A stretch of 64,000 nt of DNA from positions 62,001 to 126,000 of the forward strand of contig NZ_PVBN01000009.1 of the NCBI RefSeq assembly GCF_002968635.1, in the 5' to 3' direction. The stretch is from Neorhizobium alkalisoli. GTDB lineage: Bacteria; Pseudomonadota; Alphaproteobacteria; Rhizobiales; Rhizobiaceae. Positions 33,636-40,675 of the stretch are shown here, in pieces. Both the position numbers and the translations under genes were made by a program. Below the pieces are notes generated by a model that saw nothing but the letters and a program-made list of their open reading frames with translations, ran no database searches and was not told the DNA's origin. The number at the start of each line of letters is the position of its first letter. Position 1 is the stretch's first letter.

Positions 33636-34895
33636 ATGTCTATTTCTGAGAAAACACCGTCGATAGCTGATGGCGAACCGGCCAAAGCATTGTGGATCTC
33701 GACGACCGCCTTCACGGTCTGTTTCGCGGTCTGGACGATCTTCGCGATCATTGGCGTTCGCATCAAACAGGAACTCGGCCTTACCGAAGCACAGTTCGGA
33801 TTGTTGGTGGGCACACCTGTATTGACCGGATCACTCATCCGGATCGTGCTCGGAATATGGACGAGCCGCTACGGTGGCCGTCTGGTCTATACTCTCACCA
33901 TGCTGGCGGCGGCAGTCGCGACCTTCCTGCTGTCCTATGCCACGACCTACACGGAAATGCTGATCGCCGGACTTGGCGTCGGCCTGGCAGGCGGTTCCTT
34001 CGCTGTCGGCGTCGCATATGTCTCGCCGTTCTTCCCGCCGGAAAAACAAGGCACCGCACTCGGCATCTTCGGTGCCGGCAATGTCGGCGCTGCCGTCACG
34101 AAATTCGCGGCTCCCTTTGTGCTGATCGCGTGGGGATGGCAGGCAGTTGCGGAAATCTGGGCCCTCGCGCTCGTGGCCATGGCCGTCATCTTCTGGTTTA
34201 CGACGACCGATGACCCGGCATTCCGTGATCGCCGCAACCGGGGCATAGCGCCGAAGAGCCTGCGCCAGGAATTCGCTCCGCTCAAGAACGTCCAGGTCTG
34301 GCGCTTCTCGCTCTACTACTTCTTCGCCTTTGGCGGCTTCGTCGCCCTGTCGCTGTGGCTGCCGCGCTATCTGGTCGGCATCTATGGCTTCGATCTCGCG
34401 ACCGCCGGCATGATCGCCGCCGCCTATTCCATACCGGGCAGCATCTTCCGCGCATTTGGCGGCATGCTCTCCGACAAGAAGGGCGCCCGCAGCGTCATGT
34501 ACTGGATGCTGGTCGTTTCGGCAGTCGCAACTCTCATCCTTTCGCTGCCGGCTGCGACCGGAACCGGCTTCGGCATTACGCCGGCCGTCTTCATCGCGGT
34601 GACTTTCGTGCTCGGTTTCTTCATGAGCCTCGGCAAGGCCGCCGTCTACAAGCACATCCCTGCCTATTACCCGGACAGCGTCGGCGCGGTGGGCGGTATC
34701 GTCGGCATGGTGGGCGGTCTCGGCGGTTTCGTCCTGCCGATCGCCTTCGGTCTGCTGAAAGACATCACCGGCCTCTGGACCAGCTGCTTCATGCTGCTCT
34801 TCGTCGTCGTCGCCGTCTCGCTGGTGTGGATGCACCTGTCGGTGAGGCAAATCGACCGCCAGAAGCTTTCCACGCCAGCCGTAGCCGCCGCTTAA
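33636..34895 (+). CDS. Nitrate/nitrite MFS transporter (NarK/NasA type)
   Basis: A 419-residue major facilitator with about 12 membrane segments. The nitrate/nitrite porter signatures are present: FGLLVGTPVLTGSLIRIVLG in segment 2 and GLGVGLAGGSFAVGVAYVSPFF, plus GAGNVGAAVTKFAAP and VGMVGGLGGFVLP in the second half (the glycine-rich nitrate signature). It imports nitrate for assimilation. ATG 33636 follows CCGGAGA by about 5 bases. It is the first gene after the NasT leader and 19 bp before nirB. The symbols narK, nasA and nrtP are all in use for such genes, so none is assigned. Confidence 0.92.
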   Translation: MSISEKTPSIADGEPAKALWISTTAFTVCFAVWTIFAIIGVRIKQELGLTEAQFGLLVGTPVLTGSLIRIVLGIWTSRYGGRLVYTLTMLAAAVATFLLSYATTYTEMLIAGLGVGLAGGSFAVGVAYVSPFFPPEKQGTALGIFGAGNVGAAVTKFAAPFVLIAWGWQAVAEIWALALVAMAVIFWFTTTDDPAFRDRRNRGIAPKSLRQEFAPLKNVQVWRFSLYYFFAFGGFVALSLWLPRYLVGIYGFDLATAGMIAAAYSIPGSIFRAFGGMLSDKKGARSVMYWMLVVSAVATLILSLPAATGTGFGITPAVFIAVTFVLGFFMSLGKAAVYKHIPAYYPDSVGAVGGIVGMVGGLGGFVLPIAFGLLKDITGLWTSCFMLLFVVVAVSLVWMHLSVRQIDRQKLSTPAVAAA

Positions 34896-34914
34896 GACCC
34901 AAGGACTTGAAAAC

Positions 34915-37365
34915 ATGACTGAAAAACTTGTTATCATCGGCAATGGCATGGCCCCCGGGCGCATGCTGGAACACCTCTTCGAACAGGCACCCGGCCGGTA
35001 TGAGGTCACGATCTTCAACGCCGAACCGCGCGTCAACTACGACCGCATCATGCTCTCGCCCGTTCTCTCGGGCGAGAAGGACTACGAGCAGATCATCATT
35101 CACGGCGACGGCTGGTACATCAAGCACGGCATCACGCTGTACAAGGGCCACAAGATCATCGCGATCGATCGCGCCGCAAAGACCGTGACATCCAACCACG
35201 GCGTCACCGAAAGTTACGACAAGCTGGTGATCGCCACGGGCTCGGTCCCGTTCATCATCCCGGTTCCGGGCAAGGACCTGCCGGGCGTCATCACTTATCG
35301 CGACCTTGACGACGTCAACGCCATGCTGCTCGCCGCCCAGTCGCGCGCCAAGGCCGTGGTCATCGGCGGGGGCCTGCTGGGTCTCGAAGCAGCGGCCGGC
35401 CTTGCCGAGCGTGGCATGGACGTGACCGTGCTGCATGTCATGCCGACGCTGATGGAGCGCCAGCTCGATCCGGCCGCAGGCTATCTGTTGCAGAAGGCCG
35501 TCGAAGACCGGGGTATCAAGGTCATCTGTAAGGCCAATACCAAGGCGATCGTCGGCAACGGCAAGGTGGAAGGCATTGAACTCGACGACGGCCGCATCAT
35601 CCCGGCAACGCTCGTCGTCATGGCGGTCGGCATCCGCCCGAGCGTCGGCCTCGCCAAGGAAGCCGGCCTGGCCGTCAACCGTGGTATCGTGGTCGACGCT
35701 GGCATGCAGACCTCGGATGGCGATATTTTCTCAGTCGGCGAATGCGCCGAAGTGGGTGGCATGGTCTATGGCCTTGTCGCCCCACTCTACGAAATGGCGC
35801 GCGTCGCTGCTTCTCATCTCGCTGGCGACAGCAAGCCGGCTTTCGTACATTCCGACACTCCGACCAAGCTCAAGGTCACCGGCATCGACCTCTACTCGCT
35901 CGGCGACTTCGCCGACGGCGACGATCGCCAGGAAATCGTGCTCCGCGATGCGACTGCGGGCGTTTACAAGCGCCTTGTCCTCAAGGACAACCGCATCATC
36001 GGCACCGTACTCTACGGTGAGACCTCCGACGGCGCATGGTTCAACGATCTGAAGAAGAAGGCGACCGACATCTCCGAGATGCGCGACACGCTGATCTTCG
36101 GACAGGCTTACCAGGGAGGGTCCCCGCTGGACCCTATGGCGGCCGTTGCAGCCTTGCCGGATGATGCGGAAATCTGTGGCTGCAACGGCGTATGCAAGGG
36201 CAAGATCACCTCGACGATCTCGGCCAAGGGGCTGACCTCGCTGGACGATGTGCGTGCTCACACCAAGGCTTCAGCCTCCTGTGGCAGCTGTACGGGCCTT
36301 GTCGAGCAGCTCATGGCGCTGACGCTCGGCGATGCCTACAACCCGGCAGCCGTCACGCCGATGTGCACCTGCACCGAACTCGGCCACGACGACGTGCGCC
36401 GCCTGATCAAGGCTAAGAAGCTCAAGACCATTCCGGCCGTCATGCAGGAACTGGAGTGGAAGACCTCCTGCGGCTGCGCCAAATGCCGCCCGGCGCTCAA
36501 CTATTACCTCGTCTGCGACTGGCCGGACGAATATGCCGACGACTACCAGTCGCGCTTCATCAACGAGCGCGTCCACGCCAACATCCAGAAGGACGGCACC
36601 TATTCCGTGGTGCCGCGCATGTGGGGCGGCGTCACCAACTCGCAGGAACTGCGGGCGATCGCCGACGTGGTCGACAAGTTCGAAATCCCGCTGGTGAAGG
36701 TCACCGGCGGCCAGCGCATCGACCTGCTCGGTATCGAGAAGGAGGACCTGCCGGCCGTCTGGGCCGACCTCGGAAAGGCGGGTTTCGTTTCCGGACAGGC
36801 CTACGCCAAGGGGCTGCGCACCGTGAAGACATGCGTCGGCTCAGACTGGTGTCGCTTCGGCACGCAGGACTCGACCGGTCTCGGCATCCGCATCGAGAAG
36901 TTCATGTGGGGTTCCTGGACACCTGCCAAACTGAAGATGGCCGTCTCCGGGTGTCCGCGCAACTGCGCGGAAGCGACCTGCAAGGATATCGGCGTCATCT
37001 GCGTGGATTCCGGTTTCGAGATTCACTTCGCCGGCGCCGCCGGTCTCGACATCAAGGGCACCGAAGTGCTCGGGCTCGTGAAGACCGAGGATGAGGCGCT
37101 CGAGCATATTGTGGCACTCACCCAGATGTACCGCGAGCAGGGCCGCTATCTGGAGCGCATCTACAAGTGGGCGAAGCGCATCGGCCTCGACGAAATCCGC
37201 CGGCAGATCATGGACGATCAGGAGAAGCGCGAAGCCTATTACGAACGCTTCGTCTTCAGCCAGAAATTCGCCCAGGTCGATCCCTGGTCCGAGCGCGTCT
37301 CGGGCAAGGACAAGCACGAGTTCAGGCCGATGGCGACGGTCGGTTTCAATCAGGCCGCGGAGTGA
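34915..37365 (+). CDS. nirB: Assimilatory nitrite reductase (NADH), large subunit
   Basis: An 816-residue NirB, normal length. In order: FAD/NAD(P)H pyridine-nucleotide-disulfide reductase domain (LVIIGNGMAPGRMLE at the start, AVVIGGGLLGLEAA near 145), BFD-like [2Fe-2S] domain (CGCNGVCKGKI, SCGSCTGLVEQL) near 420-470, then the sulfite/nitrite-reductase half domains with siroheme/[4Fe-4S] cysteines in TCVGSDWCRFG and SGCPRNCAEATCKD near 640-690. It reduces nitrite to ammonium with six electrons from NADH in the cytoplasm. It is followed after 4 bp by nirD, and its siroheme is made by the cysG product of the same operon. Confidence 0.97.
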   Translation: MTEKLVIIGNGMAPGRMLEHLFEQAPGRYEVTIFNAEPRVNYDRIMLSPVLSGEKDYEQIIIHGDGWYIKHGITLYKGHKIIAIDRAAKTVTSNHGVTESYDKLVIATGSVPFIIPVPGKDLPGVITYRDLDDVNAMLLAAQSRAKAVVIGGGLLGLEAAAGLAERGMDVTVLHVMPTLMERQLDPAAGYLLQKAVEDRGIKVICKANTKAIVGNGKVEGIELDDGRIIPATLVVMAVGIRPSVGLAKEAGLAVNRGIVVDAGMQTSDGDIFSVGECAEVGGMVYGLVAPLYEMARVAASHLAGDSKPAFVHSDTPTKLKVTGIDLYSLGDFADGDDRQEIVLRDATAGVYKRLVLKDNRIIGTVLYGETSDGAWFNDLKKKATDISEMRDTLIFGQAYQGGSPLDPMAAVAALPDDAEICGCNGVCKGKITSTISAKGLTSLDDVRAHTKASASCGSCTGLVEQLMALTLGDAYNPAAVTPMCTCTELGHDDVRRLIKAKKLKTIPAVMQELEWKTSCGCAKCRPALNYYLVCDWPDEYADDYQSRFINERVHANIQKDGTYSVVPRMWGGVTNSQELRAIADVVDKFEIPLVKVTGGQRIDLLGIEKEDLPAVWADLGKAGFVSGQAYAKGLRTVKTCVGSDWCRFGTQDSTGLGIRIEKFMWGSWTPAKLKMAVSGCPRNCAEATCKDIGVICVDSGFEIHFAGAAGLDIKGTEVLGLVKTEDEALEHIVALTQMYREQGRYLERIYKWAKRIGLDEIRRQIMDDQEKREAYYERFVFSQKFAQVDPWSERVSGKDKHEFRPMATVGFNQAAE

Positions 37366-37369
37366 GAAG

Positions 37370-37708
37370 ATGACGATGAACTGGATTGCAATCGGCAAGA
37401 TCGACGACATCCCGCTTCGCGGCGCCCGCTGCGTGAAGACGCCCATGGGCAAGATCGGCGTGTTTCGCACGGCCGAAAACCAGGTCTTCGCCATCGAAGA
37501 CCACTGCCCCCACAAGGGCGGGCCTCTCAGCCAGGGGATCGTGCACGGGACCTCGGTGACCTGCCCGCTCCACAACTGGGTGATCTCGCTCGAAACCGGC
37601 AAGGCTCTCGGCGCCGATGAAGGCGCCGTCAAAACCATTCAGCTCGAACTGCGCGGCGACGACATCTTCATGGCTCTCGAGAGCCTGGTGCTCGCCGCGG
37701 CCGAATAG
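37370..37708 (+). CDS. nirD: Nitrite reductase small subunit (Rieske-like)
   Basis: A 112-residue NirD with a Rieske [2Fe-2S]-type fold: EDHCPHKGGPLSQGIVHG and TCPLHNWVISLETG provide the two Cys-His pairs, so here the cluster ligands are retained (many NirD proteins have lost them). It partners NirB. The ATG at 37370 comes 4 bases after the nirB stop with GTGAGAAG upstream. Confidence 0.95.
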   Translation: MTMNWIAIGKIDDIPLRGARCVKTPMGKIGVFRTAENQVFAIEDHCPHKGGPLSQGIVHGTSVTCPLHNWVISLETGKALGADEGAVKTIQLELRGDDIFMALESLVLAAAE

Positions 37709-37756
37709 TGATTGCCAATATACCTACAAGAATCGTGACTGGTGGAGGAAATAGCC

Positions 37757-38602
37757 ATGTCCTACGTAGCCCCGCAGGAACTCGCGACGAAAATGATCGA
37801 CGCGGGTGAATCGAAAATCTTCATGTCCACCAAGGACACCTTGATCCGCGCCTATATGGCCGGTGCAATCCTGGCGCTGGCAGCGGCCTTCGCCGTCACC
37901 ATCACCGTCAACACCGGGCAGCCGCTGCTCGGCGCGCTGCTCTTCCCGGTCGGCTTCTGCATGCTCTACCTGATGGGCTTCGATCTGCTCACCGGCGTAT
38001 TCACGCTCGTGCCACTGGCCTTGATCGCCAAGCGTCCTGGCGTGACGATCGGCGGCGTGCTGCGCAACTGGGGCCTCGTTTTTGTCGGCAATTTCGCCGG
38101 CTCCATGACGACCGCCGTCTTCATGGCGATCATCTTCACTATGGGCTTTTCCGAAGCGCCCAACGCAGTCGGCCAGAAGATCGGGGTCATCGGCGAATCC
38201 CGGACGATCGGCTACGCAGCCGCCGGAGCAGCCGGCATGCTGACCCTCTTCGTGCGGGCGGTCATGTGCAACTGGATGGTTTCGACAGGGGTCGTCGGTG
38301 CCATGATGTCGAACTCGGTCTCCGGCAAGGTCATTGCCATGTGGATGCCGATCCTGGTCTTCTTCTATCTCGGTTTCGAGCATTCCATCGTCAACATGTA
38401 TCTCTTCCCGTCGGGCATCATGCTGGGCGGCCAGTTTACCTGGCTGGACTACTTCCTCTGGAACGAGATCCCCACCGTGGTCGGCAACCTTGTGGGCGGT
38501 CTGACCTTTGTCGGCGGCGTCATCTACGCCACCCACTACAAGACCTCGCCGAGCCGCAAGGGTGAGGAAAAGCCCGCCACACGGCTTGTCGCTGCGGAGT
38601 AA
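37757..38602 (+). CDS. Formate/nitrite transporter family channel (NirC-like)
   Basis: A 281-residue FNT-family protein with six membrane helices: YMAGAILALAAAFAVTITV, LLGALLFPVGFCMLYLMGFDLLTG (the family hallmark loop), NWGLVFVGNFAGSMTTA, RAVMCNWMVSTGVV, WMPILVFFYLGFEHSIVNMY (central histidine region) and the last helix near residue 245. It would move nitrite (or formate) across the inner membrane, here feeding or relieving nitrite for NirBD. ATG 37757 has GTGGAGGAA 7-15 bases upstream; a GTG start at 37742 is possible but overlaps that site. Confidence 0.9.
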   Translation: MSYVAPQELATKMIDAGESKIFMSTKDTLIRAYMAGAILALAAAFAVTITVNTGQPLLGALLFPVGFCMLYLMGFDLLTGVFTLVPLALIAKRPGVTIGGVLRNWGLVFVGNFAGSMTTAVFMAIIFTMGFSEAPNAVGQKIGVIGESRTIGYAAAGAAGMLTLFVRAVMCNWMVSTGVVGAMMSNSVSGKVIAMWMPILVFFYLGFEHSIVNMYLFPSGIMLGGQFTWLDYFLWNEIPTVVGNLVGGLTFVGGVIYATHYKTSPSRKGEEKPATRLVAAE

Positions 38603-38651
38603 TCTGCGCGGGCTCCGCCTCAAGGGCGGAGCCACTCTTCAGGAAGAAGCA

Positions 38652-40385
38652 ATGCTGCAGTCTCTCGCCCCGGGTAAGCTCGTGCTCGACATCGGCCAGT
38701 ATTCGGCACCCGGCCGCAAGGCGATCAATCAGGATTTCCACGGCGCCATCGTCCCCGAAGGCGCCGCACTTGCAATGAAGGGCGTGGCGCTTGCCATCGC
38801 CGACGGCATCTCTTCGAGTCCAGTCAGCCACATCGCTGCGGAAACCGCGGTCAAGAGCTTCCTGACCGACTACTACTGCACCTCCGACGCCTGGACGGTA
38901 AAGACTGCTGCAAGCCGCGTGATCGACGCGACCAATTCCTGGCTCAACGCACAGAACCGAGGCGTGGAGGATCGCGACCACGCACATGTGACGACGTTCT
39001 CGGCACTCGTCCTCAAAGGGCGTCAGGCACATATTTTCCACGTAGGCGACAGCCGCATATGGCGGTTGTCCGGCGGCAATCTCGAGCCGTTGACGACCGA
39101 CCACCGCCTGACGCCCTCGCAGAGCGAAAGCTATCTGGGCCGGGCGCTTGGTCTCCTCCCTTCCGTCGAGATCGATTATCACCGGCTGGACATCCATCCC
39201 GGCGATGTTTTCGTCCTGACCACCGACGGCATCCATGACCACGTCGCTCCTCGCAATGTCGCCGCGCGCCTCATGCCAAAGGGAGATCTGTCGGCAGCAG
39301 CGAAGGATATCGCGGCCTCGGCCTTTGAGGCGGGAAGCGACGACAATCTGACGGTCCAGATCGTCCGGATCGAAAACCTGCCGGACGACGATTTCGAACC
39401 GGTCTTCGATCATGCGGGTTCGCTGCCTCCGGCACCCCTGCCCCGGATCCCGGGCGATTTTGAAGGGTACCGGCTCCATAGGCAGATCCATGCGAGCAGT
39501 CGCAGCCACCTCTTTTTCGCGACCGAACCGGAAACCGGCGAGAACGTGGTCCTGAAATTCCCCTCGGCAGATCTGCGAGAGGACGAGAACTACCTTCGGC
39601 GCTTCGCAATGGAAGAGTGGATTGCACGCCGCGTATCGAGCGTTCATGTGTTGAAGAGCCGGCAACCGCTCAAGCCGCGCCGGTCGCTTTACCTCGTGAC
39701 TGATTTCGTAGAGGGCGAGACGCTTGCGCAGTGGATGACGGACCGGACGAAAGCCGATCTCCGTTCAGTGCGTGACATCATCGGCCAGATCGCCAGCGGG
39801 CTCCGCGCCTTGCACCGGAAGGAAATCATCCACCAGGACCTGCGGCCGGAAAACGTCATGATCGACCCGAGCGGCACCGTGAAGATCATCGACTTCGGAT
39901 CTGCAGCGGTGGCCGGCGTGATCGAGGCCGCGCCGAGCCTGGACGACACCGACATACTTGGAACGGTGCAATACGCCGCGCCGGAATATTTTGCCGGCGA
40001 CCGGGGAAACGAGCAATCCGACCTCTATTCGCTCGGGGTAATCGCCTATCAGATGCTGACGGGCCGCCTGCCCTATGGTCCTGCGGTGGCACGCACTAGA
40101 AGCCGGAAAGAGCAGCAGAAGTTACGCTTTGCCAGCCTGCGCGAAATACGTCCCGATGTGCCGGATTGGGTTGAGGAGGCAATCCGCAAGGCCGTCCATC
40201 CCGATCCCGCCAAGCGATATGCCGAACTCTCGGAATTCGAATATGACCTGTCGCATCCGAACGCAAAGCTTCTGGGCACACGCCCGCCATCCCTGATGGA
40301 CCGTAACCCATTGCTCTTCTGGCAGGTTTTAAGCCTGTTTTTAGGGCTTACCATTGTTGGTCTGCTGGCGCGAGACTTCGTTTGA
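38652..40385 (+). CDS. PP2C phosphatase-Ser/Thr kinase fusion, membrane-anchored
   Basis: A 577-residue protein with three parts. Residues about 12-240 are a PP2C (PPM) phosphatase: RKAINQD, IADGISSS, VGDSRIW, TDGIHDH and SDDNLT give the metal-binding aspartates. Residues about 270-530 are a Hanks-type kinase: VVLKFPS (beta-3 lysine near 300), IIHQDLRPENVMID (HQD in place of HRD), IDFGS (DFG) and a GTVQYAAPE activation segment; no glycine-rich loop is evident. A hydrophobic C-terminal helix (about 553-572) should anchor it. It sits inside the nitrate operon between the nitrite channel and nitrate reductase genes, 49 bp after the former. Such fusions recur in nitrate clusters, but their targets are unknown to me. 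Confidence 0.9.
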   Translation: MLQSLAPGKLVLDIGQYSAPGRKAINQDFHGAIVPEGAALAMKGVALAIADGISSSPVSHIAAETAVKSFLTDYYCTSDAWTVKTAASRVIDATNSWLNAQNRGVEDRDHAHVTTFSALVLKGRQAHIFHVGDSRIWRLSGGNLEPLTTDHRLTPSQSESYLGRALGLLPSVEIDYHRLDIHPGDVFVLTTDGIHDHVAPRNVAARLMPKGDLSAAAKDIAASAFEAGSDDNLTVQIVRIENLPDDDFEPVFDHAGSLPPAPLPRIPGDFEGYRLHRQIHASSRSHLFFATEPETGENVVLKFPSADLREDENYLRRFAMEEWIARRVSSVHVLKSRQPLKPRRSLYLVTDFVEGETLAQWMTDRTKADLRSVRDIIGQIASGLRALHRKEIIHQDLRPENVMIDPSGTVKIIDFGSAAVAGVIEAAPSLDDTDILGTVQYAAPEYFAGDRGNEQSDLYSLGVIAYQMLTGRLPYGPAVARTRSRKEQQKLRFASLREIRPDVPDWVEEAIRKAVHPDPAKRYAELSEFEYDLSHPNAKLLGTRPPSLMDRNPLLFWQVLSLFLGLTIVGLLARDFV

Positions 40386-40675
40386 AAAGGCAAATGCATA
40401 ATTTTTAAGCTGCAATTGCAACTTATTAAATCTTGTGCAATTTCGTTTCTTTTGCGATGATACAGGCAGAACAAGAGCCGCTTGCGGCCATGTTTCAGAG
40501 CCGGCAAATCCGCAACGAAGCGGGGTCCGCCGACAGCCCAAATTCAGGCGCCAGCATCGACGCTGTGTACTCACCAGGCTCCATTCGGGACTGGCTGATT
40601 GCGCAGCGTTTTCGTTTTTGGCTCCTGGAAATGCCTCTACCGCATACTGTCGCCCAGCGAGGAATTAGTAGGTCA
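40386..40675 (+). promoter_or_regulatory. Second NasT-type leader, before nitrate reductase
   Basis: This 290-bp gap holds two perfect small hairpins with A1/G4 hexaloops: CAGC-ATCGAC-GCTG (40552-40565) and GCTG-ATTGCG-CAGC (40594-40607). ACGCTG at 40560-40565 can instead pair with CAGCGT at 40604-40609, with inner support from CCAG (40574-40577) and CTGG (40591-40594), and is followed at once by TTTCGTTTTT. Thus the 3' arms of both hairpins make a terminator that excludes the paired ANTAR target, the classic switch. The gap is open in the nitrate reductase frame from 40433, but codon use there is unlike the gene and the reading is judged non-coding. Confidence 0.65.

Noticed and set aside
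40433..40675. N-terminal extension of nitrate reductase by 81 codons
   Set aside because: The family begins with the Fe-S cysteine motif about 15 residues from the start, as obtained with ATG 40676, and the extension overlaps a well-formed antitermination leader.
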